DNA of 64,000 nucleotides from Trochalopteron elliotii (lineage: Eukaryota; Chordata; Aves; Passeriformes; Leiothrichidae), in assembly GCA_024734555.1 (NCBI GenBank), contig JANPWX010000062.1:391267-455266 (forward strand). Direction: 5' to 3'. The notes below the pieces were generated by a model. The model saw only the letters and a program-made list of their open reading frames with translations, had not been told where the DNA came from and did no database searches. Shown here piece by piece: positions 26,032-39,109 of the stretch. Each line of letters begins with the position of its first letter. Position 1 is the first letter of the stretch. Made by a program: the position numbers and the translations under genes.

Positions 26032-26451
26032 TGAGATAAAGAGAAGTTGGAGTATATACAGAATGCAGATCGAGCCAATGTGGTTAACTATGATGTTCTG
26101 CTTTATTTCGGCTAAGATGGCTGCTTATATACATTTCTATATAGTTTACAATTACAGTGGCTATTCACCGGCACACAGCTGAGAGAAGAATGCAAACACT
26201 TATTGTTGACCAAACTCTTAAGGCAGCTACTGCGTCCACACCAACCACTGCACCTGCTAACTACTAGAAAACTCCTGTTCCTTGTTAACACCTTAAGGGG
26301 TAATTCTCACTGCGCCACAGATTGGCAGCTGAATTTCCACCTGTGCCACTGAGGCCTTACAGGCTTTCATCTGAGGCCCAGGCTAGGTGATTCACTCACA
26401 GTCCAAATGTTCACTATCTTCAAAAACTCTGCTACAGGGTACTGCTGGTCA
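26032..26451 (-). mobile_element. Second solo LTR nested in the ERVL-type LTR, minus strand
   Basis: The outer LTR resumes exactly after this block. Read on the minus strand it starts TGACCAGCAG and ends TTATCTCA, so it has TG...CA termini. It carries a TATA box (TATATAAG, plus-strand 26124-26131) and close downstream a poly(A) signal AATAAA (plus-strand 26102-26107), the compact promoter-R layout of a retroviral LTR. It is flanked by GGGTTGCC (26024-26031) and GGGTTGGC (26452-26459): a perfect 6-bp GGGTTG, or 8 bp with one mismatch. A 6-bp duplication would suit an ERVK-type element, but the perfect 6-mer does not directly abut the left TG...CA terminus, so the class is uncertain. No coding region is present. 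Confidence 0.75.
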
Positions 26452-26872
26452 GGGTTGGCACAGCAGCAGCCCTGTCTCTCAATATTCCTCCCACATCAAG
26501 GGGCTGGAAGGGGACAGAGCCAGGCCAGCTGACCCAAAGGGATAACCAAAGGGATATTCCATGCCATACGACATCATCTCAGATATAAAAGCTAAGGGAA
26601 GGAGGAGGAAAGAGGGAGTGTTTGTTATTTACAGTGTTTGCCTTCTGGAGCAAACACTACGAGTGCTGAAGCCCAGCTTCGCTGAAGGGAAGAAGAGAGA
26701 AAACTTTCTTTCCTCTCTGCTTACATGCATGCAAACTTCCACTTTTTCTTCATTAAACTGCCTTATCTCAACCTATGAGTTGCTTTCCATCTTACTTTCT
26801 CTCCCCTATGAGGCTGGAAGGGGAGTCGTAAAGTGGTTTCGTGGGCAGCCAAGGTCAACACACCACACCTTG

Positions 26873-29800
26873 AAGAAATAGAAGTATATCACACCTTCCA
26901 CCCTCATTAACAGTTTTACATTTCTCTGGTTATTTGGTGGTGCTTTCAGCAATGGCAAAGGCAGTGGTCTCTGAATAAATTATTTTTTTGAATAAAAATC
27001 AAACTATAGGGCAGGAAGAACTGAAAGAAACAAAATAGATAGTTTAAATCCTTCTGAAAGTCTAAATGCTCCTGATACTTTGTAGGCTGCTGGCTGGACA
27101 GATGAGATGAATCTTGGATGATGGAGATATAGTCCTAGTTTCTACATTCCAATTTACAATTAAAGAAGGAGTAGAAAAGAGTTATTGTATAGACAAATAT
27201 TTACGAGGGTTAAGCTGCTCTCTACCTTCTTCAACAATTCTTTGAATATGGAAGTAGAATAACTTTCACTGCTTTAGTGTTTGTCAAAGCTTGTCTAGAT
27301 CAGGAAAGGGAGATTTGAAAATCGTAAAAAGTATCTGGCTTTATTCAGGATATTTTATTTATTCAAAAGAATATCATATCATAGCTCAAAGGCCACTGGG
27401 GATGGGATGCCTGAAACTCCTTCTTCTAATTATGATGATCATGATTATTATTAATAATAATTGCTTGTACAGTATGTGTCAGAAATCCAAATTATTGATT
27501 TAGAGGTAAGTTGTAAAGTCTTTCACAGATCCAGCAAAATTTAAATAGAGTTCAATTGCATCAATAAAATAATTTGCTCTCCAAAATTTAGTGAACAGCT
27601 TTTTGCTTCTATCTTAATGCTTCCCTACTCTGTTGTGATAGTGTTTCCAAAAAAGACTCCTTCCCCTGCTGTTTGGGGAAATGTATCTATAATGTCTTGA
27701 TCCAAGCATTTCATATTCAACAGATGGTAATCTTGGCTGTACATTCACTCTGGTTTCTCTGAGCCTGAGTACTTAATACCTCTTTCTCTGCCAATCACTT
27801 CCTAACTAGCAAATGAATCATGATCAGACATGTATCATTCCTGGTGTTCTTGCTCACCTTTAGTGAACACTGACACCTTCAGACATAATTCTGAGATGTG
27901 TACTTTAGATCTGCCAGGTGAAGGAGGAAGCCTCTTACTCTGCCCTTTAATCCTGAATATGGGCAGGGAAGAAGAGAGGTCTAAGTTTCTGCAGAATTAA
28001 TATTTATTTCTTCGTCAGAACATGTTCGACAACCTGTACTACTACAGGTTGAAAAGCTTCCCCCTCAGCCAGCTGATTGTTTAAACCCAAAGACAAAATC
28101 ATATTGTAGAGACAAGTTTTTCCTATGACACTTAGTTTCATTTCTAAATCTGAAGAACACACAGGAATGAATCTATGGGCTTTCTGTAACAGTATTTTGA
28201 ATTTTGGTGAGGTTTCTTGTCTTTTTTTAAATTTGTTTTTACTTCTTATTCAACCGACTACTACACTAATGGAGAAAGAAAAAAAGTATAATTTTACAGT
28301 TTTAAACAACACAAACAATACTGCTCTGAACCAGATTATCCAGAGACATTTCTTGAACCACAAGTTCTATGTAACAGTTTGTAAGTTTTTTGTGTTTGCA
28401 TTGATGCTTGCTTTTTCTTTTAGATCCTTGAGCAAAGCTATTTTTAAATAAGGGGAGAATGACATCAACAGTTATTGTCCCATTTATCTTTTGTCTATAC
28501 AGGAAGCAGTGAGGCAGAGCATAATCTGCTCATATTGATGACCATATCAAGGTGGACTTCTTGCTGTTGATGTTGCTCTAGGATTTTGCGTGTTTGGTAT
28601 TTTAGGTTTTGGGTTGCTTTCTTTATTTATTGGAGTTATTTGTTTTTATTTATTTTTTTTTATTTTGTCCTAGTGGTAAAATAAATCTAGAAAACCGAAA
28701 ACAAAGACAAAAATGCTAGCTTCTGTGTAAGAAACAAACCTGTTTGGTTAACATTTCTAAAACTACATATATGATTAAAAGCAATTCATGTACGTGTTTG
28801 TAGTTTATCAATAATGTTAAGGACATATAATAAAATCCATGAGGAAATATCTCTTTACAGAGAGAAATGACTTAATGAATAAATGTACATGAGACATAAA
28901 ATGTGAGGAGATATATCATCCAGCCACTGTTTCCTGATATCATAAACCACTTTGTCAGATGGTTTGTAAATGGTGCGAAAAATTAAAAATAGTTTTATGA
29001 TGAATTATATATTATAACAACTACAATTACAAAAGTATTAGTCATATTAATGATATATAATATTTGAAAAAATATTATTGTCACACCTCCCTGGATTTTT
29101 GTCTGCTTCCTTGCTCTCTGAGGAGATTGAATTTACTTTTGCTTTGTAAAAAAAGGGATCCAGTAAACAAAAAAATCTGATCACAATACTGGACTATAGA
29201 ATGGGGATATAAAAACATTGCTTAACAGAGTAGGAATTCATGTTTTGTTTTGCAATGTTTGGTGCAGAATATTCTTCTATTTAGATTAAGTCCTATGGTA
29301 CTTAAATCTACTTTCCAACATAATGAATTTTACTGTCATCATTAATTAGCATTATTCCATGCACAATCACTATTAGTTAGCCTTCAGTACTCCAATTTCT
29401 AGTAATGAATTCGCTTTCTGGGAAATCTGCAAAACCAGTGTGCTCTACATTGTGTGTATAGTCTGATTAAAGACCTAAACAGGATAGGTTTAGATAGTTT
29501 GAAGTCACTGGGATTTTTATAAGCATATTGCAGATCTTAAAAATCTGAAATTTAAAGCACTATCACTCAATACTCTACAGAAGCCACTTTTTCTATCTAT
29601 TAATATCTAGATAAGACAAGCTCTATATTAATCACCTAATTCCTTTTGGTTTTCCCACTGACAGTTTGAAATTTTGTTTACTTCAGGAAAAAGTTTCATT
29701 CACAAGTTTCAATTGCAATTCTGTTTTCACTGTGGGAGAAAATTCACAAGGATAATTTATGGTTTAAGGATATATTTTTCTTATTGTTTTGCATATCATA

Positions 29801-30189
29801 TAATTCAGATGAGATGTTAAGTATCATCATCATCCCTAAGGCATTTTACATCATTATTCAGGTATGAAAAAATAGAGCATTTCAAACTGTGCAGCTTGCC
29901 AGCTTCTATTAGAACTCATGGCATTTGAGTTTCACTTCCTGTTTAGTGAATATTTCAGAACAGTTTGTGGATTCATTATTTTTAGACTTTCCAGCTAGAA
30001 ACCTGAAGTCTTTTCATTTACATTCTTGCCTAAATGGTGGGTTTTAAACTCAATACTATTGTTTTCTACTGTGATTTTCAATATTGGCAAAATATTTTGG
30101 CATCTGCCCATTTGAAAACTGTAATAATGGATTAATGAGTATAATCAGAACAGGATTTTTGGCAAAGTCTAGAGGTTTGACTTCAAATA
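26873..30189. other. AT-rich unique non-coding DNA
   Basis: No gene or repeat recognised. A 9-bp perfect hairpin, CAACCTGTA / TACAGGTTG with the loop CTAC, lies at 28030-28051. T-rich runs occur at about 28600-28670. Confidence 0.6.
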
Positions 30190-31085
30190 ATTTTCTCACT
30201 TTTTCAGTAACCTGGAGAAGGTGAGTAGAGTGCACAGTTATCAAGTTTGCAGATGAAATCAAGCCACAGGACCAATTCTCACGCTTGAGGGCAGAACGGC
30301 CATTCAGAGGAAAGCAGGCAGAGGGGAGGAGCAGGCCAGCAGGAACCATATGAAAATCAAAATAAAGAAATGCCAAGTGTGAGAGCTGGGAGGGAAGAGT
30401 CCCTGAGCTGATACAGGCTGGGACTTGACTGTCTGGGGTGGAGCAGCTTTGGAGCAGCTCTGCTGAGGAGGACTTGCAGGTGCTTGTAGATGTCAAGGTG
30501 GGTGTGAGCCCGCAGAGTGTCCCGGCTGCAGTGAAGTGCAGGAGCATCTTAGGCTGTACCACAGGCAACACAGCCAGAAAGTCCACAGGAGTGATTAACA
30601 CCTCTCCTCAGCCCTTGTGAGACTGGGGTCAGAGGTCCTATTTTGGGTCTCTTGCTCAGTATGAGACACTGGTAAACTGGAGTGAGTTCCAGCCGGGGGC
30701 ACTTGTCCCGTGCAGAGAGGCTGAGGAAGCTGGAAACTTTGGAGGGTCTAACAGCAGCCCCCAAGTACTTATGAGGAGTTCATGAAAACATGGGAGTCAG
30801 ACAGCTCACAGACATGGAGGGAGGGTAAGAGATAATGGCCAGAATTTGGAACAAGACAGAATCTACCTTGATATAAGTAGAAACCTCTTGACCCCAAGGA
30901 CAGTCAAACAGCGGGGCAAGAGAAGTTATGCAGTCTTTGCCCTTGAGAATTTTCAAGGCCAGTCTTGGTCTTAGAAATAAAGACCTAAATAACTTATCTG
31001 ACATCATAGCTGAATCTGCTTTGAGCAGAAGGCTGGACTAGAGATGTCCTGAGGTTTCTTTCAATTTGAATTATTGTATGGTCTC
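30190..31085 (+). mobile_element. CR1 LINE 3' part, plus strand
   Basis: The order matches avian CR1 in sense orientation, beginning just before the reverse-transcriptase catalytic box (AAGTTTGCAGATG at 30243-30255) and running to the 3' tail with GGCTGGACTAGAGATG near 31030 and a degenerate ATTCTATG-like end (GAATTATTGTATGG) near 31069-31082. The catalytic F-A-D-D has become F-A-D-E (30246-30257), and the frame is broken many times, so the copy is inactive. The 181-residue minus-strand open frame over this segment is an antisense shadow. Confidence 0.88.
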
Positions 31086-34000
31086 ATGATAAAGAATAAA
31101 GCATGCTGATACACACATATGACCTTCAACTGCTGAAAACCGATCTCACATGATTGAAGAGATAAAAATAATTGTCTCAATAGTGATTCTTTGTATAGAT
31201 CCATTAGGTAGCTTGCAGTATCATTGCATTTGGGAATATTAATGCATACACAAAAAATATCATTAGTGTACATTTAAAGCCGCAATAATGAAGAAGATAA
31301 TTTCCCTCTCCATTACTTTTTGCTCATTTCTCTCTATCCTTAGAATTATTGAGGTAATTTGGGTTGCTATAACAAAGGGAAGCTTAGACTCTAGAAACTT
31401 CCAGAAACTAGTGTCAGTGAAACTTGATGAGATAATGCCCTGTTTTATTATATTTGATTGCCTACAAAATATTAGCTTAAATGATTACTTGTACTAAAAT
31501 TTTCTACACTATAGGGACTTGACCTAATGAATAATAACAGAAAACACAGATGTGATATCTATTAATTATATTTTTAAAAATTAACCAACCTCTGTTTTTC
31601 TGTTATGGGAGCAAAGATTAAGTCCAGAGACCCTGCCTTAGCTTCTGGCTCTACCATGCACTGAGCTTCGCTCTGGCAAGCATTGGTATCCCAGTAACTG
31701 GATTGCTTAGTCTGTGAAATAAATCTTTTCAATTCAACATGTAAAGTACTTATTGGAGCAAGAAGTAATTTATGAGTGCTATTCTAAGAACATTTTTAAA
31801 TCTTTATTTCATGCCAACGAAATATTTGGAATGCAAAATATCTAGATTAAGTTAAATTATGAATTTATCTTACCTAATGTCTTCACCATGAAGAGTAAAA
31901 TATATCAGTGATGACATATTTATATGTTCATTTTCTTTTACTCGTAGAAGAAATTTTCCTATTTATCAGAACACAACACATTCTCCATTCATCTGTTTCC
32001 TTTTCTTACACTAATGAGTAAAAAGCTGGTTAAACAAAACACAAAAATAAACTCTCTAGGGAAATTCTTGTCCTGCAAGACGTTAATATCCCATATTTCA
32101 GACACAAGGGTAATTATTGCATATTAACACCTTGAGAGAACTTACAACAGAAAGATATTTAAAAGATCTCTTAAGTTTTCAGAAAACTGGCAGGTTTCAT
32201 GACTATTTTCATAGTAGGTATCATTATTAACAGAGTAAATGTCATCTTACTTTTTTTTTTCTGGCTAAATTTTCTGACAGACTGGGTTCATCAAAGTATC
32301 ACAAGTTTAAAGTAAAATTTTATGCAGCTAAAAAGCAAAAAGAAAACAGGAACAAAGTTTCAATTAGTACAACTTTTTATGTATCCATGCTGAAACTTTT
32401 GTTTTTCATTTTGAATTCTCCCATCTGCTCTATTAACATTTGTACATATACACACTAAATAATCACACAATCACTAGGAAATTTTCTATACTTTCTGGTT
32501 TAAAGGTTTTAATAAACTAACTGAAAGCTATCTAGAACTGTATCGAATCACTCGCGTACTAAATGCACTTTCTGGACAGAAAAGCAGGATACCAAATACA
32601 GGGTAGGACATTTCTCAGAATATAAGAGTAATTAAGTAAATATAAAGCATACAAAGAAATTCTAGTTGTCTTTCATAGACCTCTACATTTTTTATACACA
32701 GCTTTAAATCAGAAATTCTAAAAAACCTTTTGCTTGGCTCTTAGCTAGCCTAAGAAGTCAGTAGGTAGTCGAGTGGTCAAGAACAACACCATCTTGAGAT
32801 CAGCTTCTGTTCCTAAACTGATAGGCCTCAGGATAAACAATGGGAAGTCTAGTTGAGGTTTATTCCATGCATTTCACACATTCCTTATAGCAACAACAAT
32901 GCACAATCAAGGCATTTTCAGAGCACATCTGCAGCTAAAAAAAGTGACGGTGGCACTGTGCACATTTCTCTGCACAAGTCAGTATTTTCAACGGCTATTA
33001 ACACCACTGGAGAACTACATTCAGTTACATCTGCTGCTCAAAACATAACCCTATTTTCCAGTCTTCAGCTATTCTGAACTTAGTGTTTGTGCGCTTACTC
33101 ATATTCCTACCTGATGAATGTTCTGTATTACATAAAAAAAAATATTCATCGTTTTCCTCCCCTGGCCCTCATGGGAATAAATGTATACTTCTATGGTTTA
33201 CTAGTGAAGATGTTCTTGTTCTTATGAAAAATAATAAAACACATATTGAAATTGGGCTTGAAGTACAAGCTTTTTTTTTTGCCCTCACAGGAAGGATTCT
33301 GGGCTATAGTGACATGTGGTATAGCTCCAGTGCTCAATCACATGAATTATTTTCAGCTATGTAGTAAGGTTGCAGCAGAAGAAATTGCACTATTTGATGT
33401 AAGTGTGCTCTGTAACCAGCCTGCTAGTTATGCTCCCAAGGACTAAAAGATTATTTTAAAGCTACAAAGACAGAAACAGGAAGTCAACCCCTGCCATCAG
33501 TATTCTAAATGCTGTAATAGAATGAAACATCTTCTCCTTTCACCATATTTTAAAAATGATGAAAAATGTACACGATGGTTGCCTCGAACAATGACCTTGC
33601 AGAAGGCATTCAAGCCTTTAAACACTTACTAGAGATATACATCTCAATCTTATGTCTCCCTAACCTGAGTAATTTAAGCACAATATCCACTGTAAATGGA
33701 TTGTAATGATCACCTTTAGGGAAACTTCATGTTCCCTATTACAGGAGCAGTGGGTTTCCTCTGCAACAAGCTACATAAATGGTAAGGAGCTATACTCTAG
33801 CCTAAATTGTATTTATCCCCATGTTTTAATTGAAGGGACACCAGGTTTTTTAATGAAATTGTATGACCTTCCTATATGTTTAGTGCACAGAGATATGAAG
33901 AGCATTCTTTCTGTTCACTAGGGATTGCAGAAAAAAAGGAAATTCACAGCAACATCAATAAAAGCTTATCTAAAACAGTTAAGCTCATTCAACTTGCACT

Positions 34001-36192
34001 AGATGGAAAATAAGAATGGAAGAAAAAGCAGAAGACAAACTCAGGCTGACACTATAGGTCATTAATAATTTTGGAGCAAAAATGAATAGTGAGTTCAGTA
34101 ATCGGAAGAGAGACTCCTTTTAGACTCATCTGTTGGGTGGGGAACTGGAGAGTAAGGCACAGTCATTCCCAATTAAATGCATGACAAATATTTAGAACAA
34201 TTTGAAGTGGTTTGAAGGTGGTATTTTCCTTCTAACCAGGCCACAAAATCAAGTCTCTTCAAAAAAGACCATTTAGAAACTCAATTTCATCTGAATTAGG
34301 ACCATTCTACGCCACTGAATTCCACTCTGAAAAGGTTTTGTTTCTACAACAATATTGGAATTTTTTTCATATGCCACCTCTTTCATTTTATTCTTGCAAT
34401 CCAAGTCAGGAAGAGAAGGAAAAGACAGAGTTAAAAGAATATATTTTGCTTAATCTCAAGAAAGTTTCAAATTTATATTTGGTTTCAAAAGAAATGGTTT
34501 GTATTTTTTTATCTTAACTAAATCAATTTTTAGGTTCTTGCAATGAATCAGATTGTGGCACAGGATAAGAATCCTTCTATAAATCATTGTTCTTTCATAT
34601 TCCTATGCTATTCAAATAACTCTTTGGAAACAAGGAGAGAGATTGTGCCTCTTCATCCATTCTAGTAATGGGAGCACAAGGAGTCAGAAAATAACCCATT
34701 CAGAACTTCCTACCCTCAGCAACAGAATAATAAAGAACAAGTCACAAGTCAATAACACTCCCCAGACTGCCCCCCACTGTCCCCTCCAAAACCAGAAGAA
34801 TGCTTTTTTTGCATTACACAGTAACGCAACTCATAAAAATACTTCCTTATTTTTTTCATAAAAATTATTCTATTTTTTTTACAAAGCAAACACATCCAAA
34901 AAAGGTAATATATAGTTAAGTACATTCTTAACCTACAGTTTTGCTAGATGAAATGTACTTCGCAAATATCAATGTATTGTCAACAAGAACAATTTTTTTT
35001 CCCTTAATTTCCAGTAACATTGCAGCATTTCAGTACGTCTAATTTTAATTTAAAGGCGAGATAAAGTTTTTTTCAAAATTGCTGTTGGTCATTACAATAA
35101 GGTTTTTAATAAACCTATATATTTCAATGGCTAATCATTGTAAGGAACACTTCGGCTAAGTTTAGCTTCCAGACGATGGATCTTGCTATGCTTTATCATT
35201 ATTTGAGGGTTTCTATTAATTTTTTAATCAGGACATAGTTAATTTATATTTATATATTTAAAATTTTTAACCAGTTCACAAGTGTGCTTTACCACTTTGT
35301 TATGTATTTAATATTTTTTTTCATAAATTCACAAGAAAAAAATTCAGGTTTCAAGATTGTCCACAAAAACAATAGAACAAAATATCCTGCTGTAAGAGAA
35401 AATTAAATAAATTGTATTTTAAATCCAGTTATAACTGCAACTCATCAAAATGTGTGCTTTTATCAGCTACAAATTGTTTGCTATGTTTCTCAATATAATT
35501 ATTCCACACCACTTGTTATGTTTAAGCCTGTATATTCTCATGAAGGAGAGACTATAGAAACATTTCTATATACCAGCAAATTTTTAATTTGTTTAGCAAC
35601 AAAGGGTTGCCTCTTTTGATGTTTGAGTTACAGGACTTTAAACATAAATTCAAAGTAAAAGCATGCTTCTCATTTACTAATTAAAGGGAGATAGTGTTAG
35701 ACGTATTCCCAGGAGTATATTCACAATTAGGAATAGAGCTCAGTCCACTGTTCCTATCAGGATCTCTCATTATGCTTGATATTGTGCAGATGAGGGTCTA
35801 CTATTATGACTTCTAATTCAGGAATCTTAAAGGGATATCAGTGTCTGAAATATCTTCCCCAGTCAGCCATGATCAAAGAGAAATCAGTCTCAAAGCCTCT
35901 TTTACAGAGACCACAACAATCAATTTGAGAATTAACTTAGGATGGTATTTTTTTTACTAATAAAAAACCAGTAAAATAATAACATTTATTCTTGGCAGGT
36001 GGCTTATACTGAGTCTTTCACTGGGGACAGAAATGGCACTTGTCCAGATTCCACACTTGCAAAAATTTTTACATATTTTCAGTGCCGACATACAAACTAC
36101 TTCTTCACACTACCAAGAGTTATTTCAAACGGAACAGCATCAAGAAGAAATGTATAAGACCAGGAGTTGAGAGGAGGCATAGAAGTTTACAC

Positions 36193-36221
36193 CTCTCTCT
36201 CTCTCTCTCTCCCTCTCTCTC
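36193..36221. repeat. (CT)n microsatellite
   Basis: Dinucleotide CT run with one CC interruption. Confidence 0.9.
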
Positions 36222-39075
36222 AATATACACATGTATATATAGGAAAAAAAATTCATAGGACAAGGAATAAAGAGTGAGAGACAAAAAAATATTATACATT
36301 GTTCCTAGCCCCAGGAAAAAAGAAAAAGGTTTTTAGATTTTCCTTGACATTCTTATTCTCTGATTAACTCATGCTTTGGTTTCTGAAATTACCAAAAAAA
36401 ACAAATAAACAAACCCCACCAAAAATTGTGCTAAATTAACACAATAATAATTTAAACCTTTAATGATGGTTCATTTGAGAAATAATCCCGAAAAAAGCAT
36501 TTCTACTCTTGTAAATAAAAGAGCTTGAATCAGGAGTTAAACGTGAATTGGCAGAGATATTAGTAAGTCTCCAGACAAACACAATTGTCGATTGACCTTC
36601 TGCATAAGAAAAGTATTTTACTTCTTGTTTAGATATATTTTCCTTGTCTTTACAATCACTATACAGCAACATAACATTGTTCTACTAGATTTAAGAGCTG
36701 TCTTCAATCAGGTATCTTTCCACAACTTGACATTTTGAAGCCATGGTCAAGTCATTGTGATTCAGAATTAAATATATTAATTATCACACACAAAAAATAC
36801 TGTATTCAATGGAATATTGAAAATTTTAGCCACAGGAAGGCTAAAGTGTCACAATGTGTGACATTAACATTTTGCAAGTGAACAAGTGTACTTTGGACTA
36901 TCTCATCCACCTAAAAGGGCTTTGGATACATTTAAGGTCATAGCTGAAAGTCGTCTAGAAATTTTTGTGCTCCCGTTGTTGTATTATTTTTATTTGCAAT
37001 AAGACAATTAATAAAATGTTTCTCATTTTTTACCTTAATTAACCCTGTGAATCAATCCTTCAATAAATTTAGGCTTGGCCTGTAAGAATACAAACATCTG
37101 TGTGCTTGAGGATAAAATCTGGAATGCAGACTCAGCATCAGATCAAGTAATGAATTAGCTGTATTTGTAAGCATAGAGATAAGCATAACTGTAAGCATAA
37201 CTCCACAGATGTGAAAATTAAAACATCATTCTCCAACCCTCAATGAACATTGAAAAGATTCAAAAACCTCCAACAATTTTAAACCTTAATTAATGGAAAA
37301 GAATATAGACTGAAACATGGATTAATTCTGACCTTGAATGAACTAGGTATTTTGTCAGCTGCCAAAACTTAATTGCCACATAGAGTCTATAATAGCCTTT
37401 AATTTATAACAAACTTATTGGAAGTCCATCAGCTGCAGTGTATGAAGTACTTAGATTTGCCTGCATATTCCTGGAATGTCTGGGTTATTTTCTGTGTCTA
37501 CAAAAGTAATTATAGAGTGATATCATCAGGGATGTGACCAGCTTTATAACTAATCAATGATTGTCAACTAATACTGTGTAATAGGTTTTCCCATAATGCC
37601 TGTCTCTTACCACACCAAGTTATAATGATTTTCCTTCACCTCTATGCAAATTTTGTTTCAGATAATCAATATATCATCCTGCTCGTAAAGAAGCAAAACT
37701 CTCTACCACCTACTTAATGCCATGAAACATATTTCAGTGAGAATTGACAGTCTTCTTACAGATGAGTGCTTACAGTCTGAATGGACTACATGAATGGATA
37801 ACTTGCTCCAAATAGATTAATGCTAAAGCTTCTTAATGCCCTTCTATAAAGAAAATGAAAGGATATTTTCTCCTCATAAGGATGTAAAACAATTCTATTT
37901 GTGAACAGGCTTTGAATTACTTCTCTTCTGTCAAACCCATTTACCATCCACACAGACCATATCTTTAAAAGCAAACACAAGAAAGGTTTTTCCACTTACT
38001 TCAACAGAACTGGGTTTTTCTCACAGACAAAAGGTGAGATTGAACACATCTATAGCACTTAATACAAGCTCAATAAACACTGCATAATTCTCTTTGTTGA
38101 AGCTTCTATTTCTTTCATTTTGACCTTGCAATAATGGGAACTTAATTTAGGATTATTGATTTGAGGGTTTTTTGGTCCATTAAACCAGCACTTAGAGAAA
38201 TTCCAATTTCAAGGCATACAGATGTGAAATGTTTTTGCATATTTTGCAATGCTTTTAATTTTTAGTGGCAATACTTAAACTATATTAAAATGTCTACATG
38301 ACTATGGCTAAGAACAAATGAAATATAGTTTCTATATTAACATCTTTAACTGATATGTCCATTTATAACAATTTCTTGGGGAAAAATCTATTCACTTACA
38401 ACAGCTATCACACTTATGTACATTTCTGTGAGTATTTCTAGGTGTATGATGTCCTTGAAAAGATCAATCCAAAACACTAAAAATTTTCTTCCATTAATAG
38501 AGCAGCATATCCTGCAGTGATACCTAATTTAAACTGGAAGTATTTCATCATATAAGGCCATTGAATGTGATAAACTTTCCCCAACTAATTTGAAAAAGTA
38601 TTAATCATCAGATGCATGTCTAAATACTTAGAAAAATATTGCTTTAACAAACAGCTCAAATATTATGTTGTTGGCTGATTTTTAGTATGATAGATCAATC
38701 ACCCTGTAATAGACTCACCCTGCCAGACAAACAGACCAATGCATGCTGAAGCACATCTAGAACCAAAGAAGCACCTGGACCTTTGACAAAACTTCAGTTC
38801 CTTTTTTGGTAATTAGAAGAAAAGCCTTGACTATATCATGGTTAATTTACCAGGAAAATGTAAAATAAATATAACAATTTCTGTCTTTCATAGGACCATA
38901 ACATCTTCATTACTTTCATAAACTATTCTGTAATCCTGTAGAATTTCAGATTTTACATTGGAGTCATTGAACACTAAATATATAAAACTCTGCACTTTTG
39001 CAGTGGTACTTTAAAAATGAATACATATATATATTCACTCTAAATTAAACAAAACCAAACAAAACCCACCAGAAA

Positions 39076-39077
<2 letters not shown>

Positions 39078-39109
<32 letters not shown>
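39078..39109. repeat. (TAA)n microsatellite
   Basis: Pure TAA repeat, 32 bases or about 10.7 units. Flanks are A/C-rich. Confidence 0.95.

Larger units (their letters stand above)
25891..26867 (+). mobile_element. ERVL-type solo LTR, plus strand, interrupted by a second LTR
   Basis: The element starts TGCGTTGAGTCTGGCTGAGA, ends in CA at 26866-26867, and is flanked by the perfect 5-bp duplication CCTTG at 25886-25890 and 26868-26872, as expected for ERVL integration. Features in order match the avian ERVL-type LTR: GTTGATAACACAG at 25989-26001, AAAGGGATATTCCATG before the promoter, a TATA box TATAAAA at 26584-26590, a poly(A) signal ATTAAA at 26752-26757, and the U5 end. A 420-bp insertion at 26032-26451 splits it; without that the LTR is about 557 bp. 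There is no internal viral region, so it is a solo LTR left by recombination between the two LTRs of a provirus. Confidence 0.85.

Noticed and set aside
26561..26881. 106-codon plus-strand frame
   Set aside because: It lies wholly within the promoter/R/U5 part of the ERVL-type LTR and its edge, which is non-coding.
30056..30601. 181-codon minus-strand open frame, the longest in the window
   Set aside because: It lies largely antisense to the plus-strand CR1 at 30190-31085, and its composition fits a reverse-complement shadow.
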